Shown here: piece by piece, positions 45,189-52,635 of the stretch
Numbering within the stretch: position 1 is the first letter of the stretch
Layout: every line of letters starts with the position of its first letter
NCBI RefSeq assembly: GCF_007747655.1
Contig: NZ_CP036274.1
Span: 744,001-808,000 of the forward strand
DNA length: 64,000 nt
Direction: 5' to 3'
From: Anatilimnocola aggregata
GTDB lineage: Bacteria > Planctomycetota > Planctomycetia > Pirellulales > Pirellulaceae
Translations under genes and position numbers: made by a program
Notes under the pieces: generated by a model
The model's input: only the letters and a program-made list of their open reading frames with translations
What the model was told of the DNA's origin: nothing
Databases searched by the model: none

Positions 45189-47255
45189 ATGACTTTGCGA
45201 GCCGCTACCATGCCCGCCGATGCCGATAACGACAAGCGCGATGCAGCAGCATCTGCCAAGCCGGCTGGTGGCATTAAGTTTACGTTTGCCAGCGGGGTTC
45301 GACCGTTCGATGGCTACACGCTGAAGCGCGGCATTGGCCGCGGCGGGTTCGGCGAAGTCTACTTCGCCACGACCGATGCCGGCAAAGAACTCGCGCTCAA
45401 GCACGTTGAGCGCAATCTCGAGGTCGAGCTGCGCGGCGCAAGCCAGTGCCTCAACCTCAAGCATCCGAATCTAATCGACCTGTACGACATTCGTTACGAC
45501 GACCACGGCGATGCCTGGATCGTGATGGAGTATGTCGTCGGCCCCAGCTTGAAGGACGTGCTCGACCGGAATCCGAACGGGCTGCCGCGCGATCAAGTCG
45601 AGTTCTGGTTCCGCGGCATCGCGGCCGGCACTGCCTACCTGCACGACAACGGCTTGATCCATCGCGATTTGAAGCCGGGGAACATTTTCGAAGATCAGAA
45701 CTACGTCAAAGTGGGCGATTATGGTCTGTCGAAATTCATCTCTTGCAGTCGGCGCAGCGGCCAGACGGAAAGTGTCGGCACATTCCATTACATGGCCCCC
45801 GAAATTGGCAAAGGCGTGTACGGAAAAGAGATCGACATCTACGCGTTGGGGGTGATCCTGTACGAACTGCTCACGGGTCGCGTCCCTTTTGATGGTGAAA
45901 GCAGCCAGGAAATCATCATGAAGCACCTGACGGCCGATCCTGAACTAGCGGCTGTTCCGGTGGCCTATCGCGCCGTGATTCAACGGGCCTTGCTCAAGGA
46001 TCCCGACAAGCGCTTTTCGAATGTGGCTGAAATGCTCGCGGCATTCGGCAAGGTGATTGATGGCACTGCCAAGCTGGCTGCGCCAGCCGGACAGTCGCCG
46101 ATGTTCACCGCGGTTGCTGTTTCAACCGAAGCGCCGCTTTACATTGGGGACGACGAACGCGAAATGCAATTTGGCCCCATTCAACCAGGCAAGAAGGGAA
46201 AAGTCCCCGCGGCAGGCAACATCCGCCAGCCGGCAACTCCCGCGCGCATGAGCGTGGTCCCAGTTCCGCCGCGCGAGCCGATTGCAGCTGCCGTTCGAGC
46301 GGGAGGCAGCAACCTCGCGCAGTGGTGGAATCAAAGCAGCTTGAATACGCCGGTCAAGGTCGCCTTGATCCTGGCGGTCACGGTGCTGGCCGTGGTGAAT
46401 GGCTTCTGGCTTGGGCCGGTTCTGGTGGCGCTGGCCGCGGTGTACGTTCTGTATCTGGGCGTGCGGATGCTCGCGCTCGCGGGCAAATCGACCTCGCCGA
46501 TTCCGTCGCCCGAAGCAATGCGTCCTCTGCCACAGCGGAAGACATTCAACCTGGAAGTTCACGGCCGTCATGCCCTGGCGATGAAAACCGCCGGCGACCG
46601 TGTGGGCGAACTGTCGGGCTCAATGCTTTCGGCGGCGATTATCTCGGCGATCCTCTGCCTGCTGATGCTTGTCGTCAACGGCGAGAACCTGCAACAAGGT
46701 GGCGTCAGTACTTGGACGTTTTACGCCTGGCTCACGCTCACCAGCACCGCAGGCTCTTGGTTGGCGCTATTGGCCGGCAAGTTCTGGGAGCCGCGCTCGG
46801 GCGAACAGATGAAGCGCCGCTTTACTCAGGTCGTGCTCGGCCTGGTCCTGGCGACGCTCTCGTTCGGGGCAGCCCAGTTGTTGATGATTGGCGGCGCTTA
46901 TGGTCACTCGTTTGCCGCCCGAGACATCAGCGAGTCGCTGGCCAGCCCGGGCATGTACAGCTCGACGGGTGTGCCCGCACTTACGGCGTTCCTGGCTTAC
47001 TTCACTGCCGTCTTTACGACGATTAGTTGGTGGAAACAGACCGATCCGCTCCGTAGTTCGCGCCTGCAAATTGGGCCACTGGCCGTGACATTGCTGGCCG
47101 CCTGGTTGTGGAGTTTGGCTTGGCCATTTCCGCAGCCGTGGGGCGTGATGCTCGCGGGGGCGATCTCGATCAGCGTGCAACTCTCGGCCTCGTGGCTGAC
47201 GCCGCAAGATCGAATGTCGCTGCGGCAGAACGTGCTACGAAACTTGATTGGCTAG
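45189..47255 (+). CDS. Membrane-anchored Ser/Thr protein kinase with DYG variant and polytopic C-terminus
   Basis: 688 residues. The kinase domain (about 42-290) has the glycine loop GRGGFGEVY (50-58), Lys71, HRDLKPGN (His158, Asp160), DYG at 177-179 in place of DFG, and the APE motif at 203-205. All catalytic residues appear intact. After a linker of about 90 residues come seven or eight hydrophobic segments (from about 385 to 670), for example VALILAVTVLAVVNG, AIISAILCLLMLVVNG and QVVLGLVLATLSFGAAQLL. The kinase would face the cytoplasm with a large membrane part of unknown purpose. It is followed by a membrane protein and a sigma factor, suggesting control of, or by, that sigma factor. Confidence 0.92.
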   Translation: MTLRAATMPADADNDKRDAAASAKPAGGIKFTFASGVRPFDGYTLKRGIGRGGFGEVYFATTDAGKELALKHVERNLEVELRGASQCLNLKHPNLIDLYDIRYDDHGDAWIVMEYVVGPSLKDVLDRNPNGLPRDQVEFWFRGIAAGTAYLHDNGLIHRDLKPGNIFEDQNYVKVGDYGLSKFISCSRRSGQTESVGTFHYMAPEIGKGVYGKEIDIYALGVILYELLTGRVPFDGESSQEIIMKHLTADPELAAVPVAYRAVIQRALLKDPDKRFSNVAEMLAAFGKVIDGTAKLAAPAGQSPMFTAVAVSTEAPLYIGDDEREMQFGPIQPGKKGKVPAAGNIRQPATPARMSVVPVPPREPIAAAVRAGGSNLAQWWNQSSLNTPVKVALILAVTVLAVVNGFWLGPVLVALAAVYVLYLGVRMLALAGKSTSPIPSPEAMRPLPQRKTFNLEVHGRHALAMKTAGDRVGELSGSMLSAAIISAILCLLMLVVNGENLQQGGVSTWTFYAWLTLTSTAGSWLALLAGKFWEPRSGEQMKRRFTQVVLGLVLATLSFGAAQLLMIGGAYGHSFAARDISESLASPGMYSSTGVPALTAFLAYFTAVFTTISWWKQTDPLRSSRLQIGPLAVTLLAAWLWSLAWPFPQPWGVMLAGAISISVQLSASWLTPQDRMSLRQNVLRNLIG

Positions 47256-47352
47256 CGAACCTCGTCCTCGCGCCGCGTTCGTGGCTTGACCGCGCGGAGC
47301 TTGATGAGCACGATCGATTCAGAAGATTGAAAGTTGGATTAGGAACCTGGTT

Positions 47353-48288
47353 ATGGAACTTATCATCGTGGTCGCCTTGGTCTGCTTAGGAATTGCCGCG
47401 CAGCCCTTTGCTGCGCGTCGTTTGTCCCCCGTGGTCCAAAGCACGCTGGGGTCGCTCTGCGTGGGCATTTCGCTCGTCCTCACCGCGCTCGTTGGCAGTG
47501 GCCTTGTGCAATTGCCGCAGCCAATGATGGCCGGTGGTCAAGCACAGGCTGCCTTGCCCGATGTAAATAAGCCCGCTGTTCCCGAGGATGCATCGCCCAG
47601 CGCTGAAGGTTCGCCTGCTTCGCCAGCTGAGAAGCCGAGTGTGGTGCCGAATGACGAAAGCCGCTTCTTCGTTCCGCCCGAGCAAACACCAGATGGAATC
47701 AAGCTCTACACCGATGACGACGAAACGGTGATCATTCCGCCCGGTCGTCCGAACTGGGTCGGCCAGGCTCCGCAGCTCGAAGGGGCCATCCATTCGACAG
47801 CGGTTTGCTCCGATCCTTATGCCACCCATCAGCAGGCCATCCAAGCGCTCGACAAGAAGCTGGAAGTGGCCACTGCCGACTATATTCGCCAGCACTTGCA
47901 ATCGGACCTCGCGCCGCAGTTGATCAGCTACGATGCCCGCCAGATTCATAAGCGACTTCTCCCGCCGCAGAATGTCTATCACGAGAAGATCAAAGTTTCG
48001 ATCGGTCCCATGCACCAGGTTCACGCGCTCGTCGAGTTCTCGCCCGAGTTTCGCGAAGAACTCGACCGCCGCTGGAGCGAGTTGCGGGCCACTTATCGGC
48101 TGGCCGAGACCGGCATCGTAGGTGGTGGCGTGCTGCTGGTGCTGGCGACGATTTTTGGCTACTTCCGCCTCGATAATGCCACGCGCGGCTACTACACCAG
48201 TCGCTTGCAGTTCATGGCTGCCGCGGCAATACTAGCCATTGTCGGGACCAGCGCTTTGGTTTCGAAGTGGTGGATTTACTGGCTGTAA
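47353..48288 (+). CDS. Membrane protein of unknown function in the kinase/sigma operon
   Basis: 311 residues with two hydrophobic segments at the N-terminus (about 1-22 and 29-53) and two at the C-terminus (about 250-272 and 285-310). The Pro/Ala/Ser-rich section (about 65-105) and the following soluble part (IHSTAVCSDPYATHQQAIQALD, VYHEKIKVSIGPMHQVHALVEFS) lie between them and should form one loop. No domain recognised. It lies 97 bases after the kinase gene and its stop is 21 bases before the TTG start of the sigma factor in the same frame. A sensor or tethering role for the module is only inference. Confidence 0.82.
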   Translation: MELIIVVALVCLGIAAQPFAARRLSPVVQSTLGSLCVGISLVLTALVGSGLVQLPQPMMAGGQAQAALPDVNKPAVPEDASPSAEGSPASPAEKPSVVPNDESRFFVPPEQTPDGIKLYTDDDETVIIPPGRPNWVGQAPQLEGAIHSTAVCSDPYATHQQAIQALDKKLEVATADYIRQHLQSDLAPQLISYDARQIHKRLLPPQNVYHEKIKVSIGPMHQVHALVEFSPEFREELDRRWSELRATYRLAETGIVGGGVLLVLATIFGYFRLDNATRGYYTSRLQFMAAAAILAIVGTSALVSKWWIYWL

Positions 48289-48309
48289 GCTGAGACGCTC
48301 GCTGTCTCT

Positions 48310-48972
48310 TTGCCCATTTGGAACACTGCGTTGTCCGATGCCGATACGCTGCTCATCGATCGAATTCGTCAAGGCGAAGCGGATGCTTGGACCGACCTGA
48401 TCGCCCGGTATGAAGGACGCCTGCTCGCCTTTGTCGAAAGTCGCTTGGGTCGCCGCGCACCAAGTGAAGACATCGTGCAAGAAGCGTTTCTCGGCTTTCT
48501 CAACAGCTTGCCGAACTTCGACGGTAAGCGTCCGCTCGAAGGTTACTTGTTCTCGATTTGCGCCTATAAGTTGACCGATCACTTGCGCCGCGAAGGTCGC
48601 CGCCCGGCAGTGCCCCTGTCGAGCAGCAACGATTCATCGGGCGAATGGCACATTGCCGGCAGCGAACGACCAGCCAGCAGCATTGTCCGCAGCGGCGAAC
48701 GCAAAGACATGGAAGAGCGGGCCGTCGCTGCTTCGCTCCGCGATCAGATCGAGCGCTGGGCCGAAAAAGGGGAATGGCAAAAGCTGATGTGTGCGGAGCT
48801 GCTCTTCGTCCGTGGCTGGGCCAACAAAGAAGTGGCAGAATCACTCGGCCTCTCGGAGCAGCAAGTCGCCAATTACAAGTTCGACTTCATCGCCCGTTTG
48901 CGGACCATGGTCAAAAAGCAGGAACTATCGGCCGAAGTCTTTCCCGAACTGGCCGACGAGGAACCGGCCTGA
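48310..48972 (+). CDS. ECF-type sigma-70 family sigma factor
   Basis: 220 residues. The start must be TTG (48310, or TTG at 48331), because no ATG or GTG lies between the upstream in-frame stop at 48286 and sigma region 2. Region 2 is recognisable (DRIRQGEADAWTDLIARYEGRL, EDIVQEAFLGFLNSL, KLTDHLRREGRR). Region 4 is a helix-turn-helix (LLFVRGWANKEVAESLGLSEQQVANYKFDFIARLR). The linker is longer than in classic ECF factors and Ser-rich (PLSSSNDSSGEWHIAG). That offers possible phosphorylation sites, but kinase action on it is not shown. A short anti-sigma-like gene follows after a hairpin-bearing gap. Confidence 0.9.
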   Translation: MPIWNTALSDADTLLIDRIRQGEADAWTDLIARYEGRLLAFVESRLGRRAPSEDIVQEAFLGFLNSLPNFDGKRPLEGYLFSICAYKLTDHLRREGRRPAVPLSSSNDSSGEWHIAGSERPASSIVRSGERKDMEERAVAASLRDQIERWAEKGEWQKLMCAELLFVRGWANKEVAESLGLSEQQVANYKFDFIARLRTMVKKQELSAEVFPELADEEPA

Positions 48973-48974
48973 CC

Positions 48975-49032
48975 GTAGCGTGGGCATTGGCCTCATCGAT
49001 CAACAGGCTACGTGGGCTAAAGCCCACGCTAC
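48975..49032. repeat. Inverted repeat of the GTAGCGTGGGC family
   Basis: Positions 48975-48985 (GTAGCGTGGGC) pair perfectly with 49022-49032 (GCCCACGCTAC). The right half contains an internal hairpin, 49011-49028 (CGTGGGCT, AA, AGCCCACG). This shares its core and GCTAC flank with the element at 27760-27811. It fills the 76-base gap between the sigma factor and the anti-sigma-like gene. Confidence 0.8.
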
Positions 49033-49048
49033 GAAAAGCGAAACCACC

Positions 49049-49465
49049 ATGACTACTCCTCGTCGCCTGACCGATGCCGAACTGGAAGCCTATCTCGAAG
49101 AGACGCTGGCCGCGGAAGAGATGGCTGCAATCGAACACGAATTGCGCCAGCGGCCCGAGTTGCTGCGCCGATTGTCGACGATTCTCGGCCGCCGCGATGC
49201 CGGCCTGCATAGCGTCGGCGAGATTTGGCGGCGGCATCGGCTGAGTTGTCCGGATCGGCAGCAACTGGGTAGCTATCTGCTCGGCGTGCTCGACAACGAA
49301 CATGCGAATTACATTCGCTTTCATCTCGATCAGATCGGCTGCCGCTATTGCCAAGCCAACTACGCCGACCTGCGCTCGCAGCAGGAAGAAACTCAGGAAC
49401 TGATCGTCACCCGCCGCACCAAGTATTTTCAATCGACGGCCGGCCATCTGCGACAGACGCCGTAG
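49049..49465 (+). CDS. Small anti-sigma-like protein (ZAS-type motif variant)
   Basis: 138 residues from ATG 49049, the first start after the repeat; a longer upstream frame overlaps the sigma gene and is out of its reading frame. The protein is all-helical and acidic (LTDAELEAYLEETLAAEEMAAIEHELRQ). Its second half reads SCPDRQQLGSYLLGVLDNEH, then IRFHLDQIGCRYCQANYADL. The His-x5-Cys-x2-Cys arrangement is close to, but not identical with, the HxxxCxxC zinc motif of ZAS anti-sigma factors. Its position right after a sigma factor supports an anti-sigma or adaptor role; no membrane segment is present. Confidence 0.75.
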   Translation: MTTPRRLTDAELEAYLEETLAAEEMAAIEHELRQRPELLRRLSTILGRRDAGLHSVGEIWRRHRLSCPDRQQLGSYLLGVLDNEHANYIRFHLDQIGCRYCQANYADLRSQQEETQELIVTRRTKYFQSTAGHLRQTP

Positions 49466-49483
49466 TCGTTTTCGCGACCGGAT

Positions 49484-49870
49484 CTATTGATCGCTGTTCG
49501 AATGCAGCGCGATCTTGTTCCCTTCGCTGTCGATGAGAACGGCGCGGTAACCGTGCGGGCCGATGGAATTGACCGGCTCGACGATCTTCGCCCCCAGCTG
49601 CTCGGCCTGCGCGACGGCATCACGAATGCGGCCATCGGCATTGAAATAGACCAGCAGGCCCGCGGTGGTGGATGCTTCGCCCGCGTTCTTTACCAGGCAG
49701 CCGCCGTTCCCATTCTCGTGATCGAGCAGTCCGAACTCGCCCCCGGGATACTCCTGCTTGGTCGCATTGTTGGCTAGGACGGCTCGATAGAACGCCAAAG
49801 CCCGGTCTAGATCTTGCACCGGAACATCGACCCACACCACGCGATTACGCTCGGAATTGAAATCGCTCAT
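49484..49870 (-). CDS. VOC (glyoxalase/bleomycin-resistance) family protein
   Basis: 128 residues from ATG 49870, with GAGGTG about 7 bases upstream; an ATG at 49876 would sit too close to that site. A single vicinal-oxygen-chelate fold is indicated by VVWVDVPVQDLDRALAFYRAVL, GLLVYFNADGRIRDAVAQAEQLGAKIVEPV and HGYRAVLIDSEGNKIALHS. These proteins use metal-bound isomerase, dioxygenase or resistance chemistry; substrate unknown. Cytoplasmic. Convergent with the anti-sigma-like gene, only 18 bases apart. Confidence 0.88.
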   Translation of the reverse strand: MSDFNSERNRVVWVDVPVQDLDRALAFYRAVLANNATKQEYPGGEFGLLDHENGNGGCLVKNAGEASTTAGLLVYFNADGRIRDAVAQAEQLGAKIVEPVNSIGPHGYRAVLIDSEGNKIALHSNSDQ

Positions 49871-50046
49871 GAGCATTCACCTCGGAAGAAAAGGTTCAGC
49901 AAGCCGAGCCTGATTGTAACGACGGTTGGCTCTGTTCGACCACATCTGCTGGCCTCGTCGCGAGAAACGCGCTTGCCCTGTCCAAGCCCACCGACGCCAC
50001 ATTGGCCGCACCCTTCAGGGAACAGCGTAATAGGTAACGCGCCATT

Positions 50047-50352
50047 TCAGATTGTTCTAACTAGCGGTTTTCGGGACAGGGATGGATGCCAGTCCATCGG
50101 TCTCAGTTTCCGGTCGATCTGTTCCAGGGGCCAGAAAACTCCGCGCGCGATTTTGTCAGCCAAGCGGTAGTGGACCAAGTAGAATTCCCAGCCATCGTCA
50201 ATGAAGTACTGATCTATCGGCTGCGGGCCCGGACCTTGCCACTTTGTTGCGATAGTTCCTTCCGGCACGACCAACGCCAGATAACCCCCCACGTACAGCA
50301 TGGGTAGTAGCAGAATGATGACAGCGAAGATCGGCGCGGCATGTTTCTTCAT
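50047..50352 (-). CDS. Small membrane protein, unknown function
   Basis: 101 residues: one N-terminal hydrophobic segment (PIFAVIILLLPMLYVGGYLAL) preceded by Lys-Lys, then a soluble tail (WQGPGPQPIDQYFIDDGWEFYLVHYRLADKI). It may be a single-pass membrane protein or have an uncleaved signal. The ATG overlaps the previous gene's stop by four bases (ATGA), supporting translation as a pair. No family recognised. Confidence 0.65.
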   Translation of the reverse strand: MKKHAAPIFAVIILLLPMLYVGGYLALVVPEGTIATKWQGPGPQPIDQYFIDDGWEFYLVHYRLADKIARGVFWPLEQIDRKLRPMDWHPSLSRKPLVRTI

Positions 50353-50540
50353 GGCTTGCTGTTCTGCTGGGTATGAGCCAGACCAATCATCATCGACAGA
50401 TAATCGATCGTGGCGATGACAGCAACCGCCACGATTACTGCGAGAAATGCGATTGCCATACCTCTTAAGGCCAGCAATGCTCGAGGGCGCTCGGCTGGTT
50501 CAGCGTGATGCAGCGGCGATTCGTAGGGATTCTGACTCAT
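50349..50540 (-). CDS. Very small membrane protein with NPYESP motif
   Basis: 63 residues. It begins MSQNPYESPL, a motif that recurs at the N-terminus of many small planctomycete membrane proteins, followed by one hydrophobic segment (GMAIAFLAVIVAVAVIATIDYL). It overlaps the 101-residue gene by four bases and probably forms a two-gene unit with it. Function unknown. Confidence 0.65.
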   Translation of the reverse strand: MSQNPYESPLHHAEPAERPRALLALRGMAIAFLAVIVAVAVIATIDYLSMMIGLAHTQQNSKP

Positions 50541-50655
50541 CGCCCAATTCTACCCGCTTACCAAAAGCCTCCTCCAGAGTTGTGGGGCAGAAAGTGATTT
50601 AGAACTGGCACGCATCCGGTAGCACAGTGCGGTTAGGTCGAGTTCCAACGAAGGA

Positions 50656-51108
50656 TCACTTCTTACCATCGCTACCGCGCTGATAGGTGCTTTCCTCGAC
50701 TCGACCGGCAACGGCAATCTTCAACTCCAGTCCCGTACGCGGAAAATCGTGGACCACAACACTTACGACCTGGCCCGTTTTTCGCTCAACAGTCACATAG
50801 ATTCCCGCTCCAGCCGTCGAGTAGTGGGAAAATACGCTCTTGCCGACCCCTTCCTCAACCTCGATTGGGAGCAGTGAGGCATCTGTCGCATTGGCCCATT
50901 CATTCTTTTGCTTCGTGGCGAGATCGAAGTTCGCCTTTAACTTCTCCCACTTGTCGTGCTCCCAATCGAGTTCGATCAACACCTGCACAATCTTTTTCGC
51001 CTCAATATTTACGTCGGCAGCGACAAGCTGGTCGCCGCCGAACCATCGCAAGAGAGCAACACAGACGAGCGCGCATCGAACCGCGCGACTACGAGTGAAT
51101 CGTTTCAT
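50656..51108 (-). CDS. Secreted hypothetical protein
   Basis: 150 residues from ATG 51108 (an upstream start at 51138 is less likely). The N-terminus is a signal peptide (MKRFTRSRAVRCALVCVALL, then cleavage near LVAADVN). The mature part is a small mixed alpha/beta protein (IVQVLIELDWEHDKWEKLKA, SVFSHYSTAGAGIYVTVERKTGQVVSVVVHDFP). No family recognised. It stands alone between the small membrane pair and the PQQ-like gene. Confidence 0.7.
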   Translation of the reverse strand: MKRFTRSRAVRCALVCVALLRWFGGDQLVAADVNIEAKKIVQVLIELDWEHDKWEKLKANFDLATKQKNEWANATDASLLPIEVEEGVGKSVFSHYSTAGAGIYVTVERKTGQVVSVVVHDFPRTGLELKIAVAGRVEESTYQRGSDGKK

Positions 51109-51188
51109 GCCCTGCTCCAACGACCTTGCTGCCCACAACGCGTCAAAGACTCCCGACCCCAGCGAACCAGCACCTTGCGAACGCTCGA

Positions 51189-52433
51189 CTACTTCGCCCC
51201 ACCGAGCGCCAGCAGTTTGTCCTCGACGCGTAGCCAGAGCAAACCGCTACCGACGGCGGGTGTGGCGCTGCTCCCGCTGGGCAGTTTCATGCGGCCTAGC
51301 TCTTGGTACTCTTCGGCTGCGGCCAACACAACCAGTTCGCCGTCTTGCGACATGGCATAGAGTGCTTTGCCGACGCAAATCGGCGAGCCCGCGTAGTTGC
51401 CGCCGACGCGCTTTTGCCACACGGACTGGCCACTCTTGGCATGCACGCAGGAGACGACTCCCTGGTCGTTCCACAGGAACAGCAGGTCTCCCACGGCGAT
51501 CGTGGTGGGCTGATGATTCACCATGCGATCCAGCCGATACTCCTCGGCAGCTGTCTCGCCATTGGGCCGCATAGCCACGAGAAACTTCTTCCCCCCGGCA
51601 AAGCCGCAATTGGCCAGGACCAGATCGCCAGCCACGATGGGCGAACCAATCGCCCGCTTCTCCTGATCGCGTTCGAAGACGTCCTTCTCCCAATTGATTT
51701 TTCCCGTCGTGGGATCGACGCTGGTGATTCCTTCGTGCCAACTTGAGAAGATCACTTCGTCTTTGCCTTGAGCGTTGCGAAACACGCACGGAGTGCTGTA
51801 CGTGGCCTTCACTTGCGCCCGCGGAATCTTCCACGCTTGTTCGCCGGTGGCCGCCTTCACGCCGATCAGGAACGAACTCTCACCCTCTTGGTTGTTGTTC
51901 ACCACCACTACATCGCCCACGACGATCGGGCTTGTGCCGCAACCGTGATTGCTCTCGAAACGTCCCAGGTCGTACTTCCACAATTCCTGACCGAGATGAT
52001 CGAAGGCCAGCAGTTGCGAGCGCTCCTTGGCTTGCCAAATGGTGTACACCCGCTCGGCATCGCAGGCGGGCGTATTGCTCGCATACGAATTCTTGGCGTG
52101 CTTCTTTTCCTTCTCTAGCGGCCAACTCTTTTGCCACAGCAGCCCGCCCGAACCGGTGGAGTAACACAGCAGATACCGCTCCAGTTTTTGAGCGTCGGCT
52201 GCCGTGACAAACAGCTTGTCTTGCCAGATGACCGGCGACGAATTGCCCGAGCCCGGCAAGTCGATTTGAAAGCGATAATCCTTCTCGGTCCAAGTGGTCG
52301 GAATGCCCGCCGCCGTACTGAGGCCGGAACCATTCGGGCCACGAAAGCGATTCCATTCTTCAGCCCCACTGGACGCTGTGACGAGTGCGAGGGCAAGTGT
52401 GAGGGCGAAGCTGAAGATAAGGGTCTTGCGCAT
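51189..52433 (-). CDS. Secreted PQQ-like beta-propeller repeat protein
   Basis: 414 residues with signal peptide (MRKTLIFSFALTLALALVTA). The mature start EEWNRFRGPNGSGLS is the standard opening of planctomycete outer-membrane-assembly/PQQ-like propellers. Blades carry the tryptophan-docking pattern: GGLLWQKSWPL, LGQELWKYDL, TGEQAWKIPRAQ, TGKINWEKDVF and SGQSVWQKRVGGNYAGSP. No dehydrogenase catalytic residues are evident, so a binding or scaffolding function in the periplasm is likely (relatives include BamB). Divergent from the serine hydrolase gene, with 202 bases between starts. Confidence 0.9.
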   Translation of the reverse strand: MRKTLIFSFALTLALALVTASSGAEEWNRFRGPNGSGLSTAAGIPTTWTEKDYRFQIDLPGSGNSSPVIWQDKLFVTAADAQKLERYLLCYSTGSGGLLWQKSWPLEKEKKHAKNSYASNTPACDAERVYTIWQAKERSQLLAFDHLGQELWKYDLGRFESNHGCGTSPIVVGDVVVVNNNQEGESSFLIGVKAATGEQAWKIPRAQVKATYSTPCVFRNAQGKDEVIFSSWHEGITSVDPTTGKINWEKDVFERDQEKRAIGSPIVAGDLVLANCGFAGGKKFLVAMRPNGETAAEEYRLDRMVNHQPTTIAVGDLLFLWNDQGVVSCVHAKSGQSVWQKRVGGNYAGSPICVGKALYAMSQDGELVVLAAAEEYQELGRMKLPSGSSATPAVGSGLLWLRVEDKLLALGGAK

Positions 52434-52635
52434 GGGTTTTTTACTGCCGTGGCGAGCTGGGAAGACAATCGTACCCAGTAAGATGCGTTGCCCGCGCGAG
52501 TTATTGAGCCGGTTTGCTCGGTTTTTGCCTCATATGCCCCCGCTGGCGTAGGGACTCTCACGGCGAAGTTGCCGGCCCGCGATGCGGTACACTGGCAACT
52601 GCAGAATATCGTTGCCCCATTTGGTGAGAATCGAA

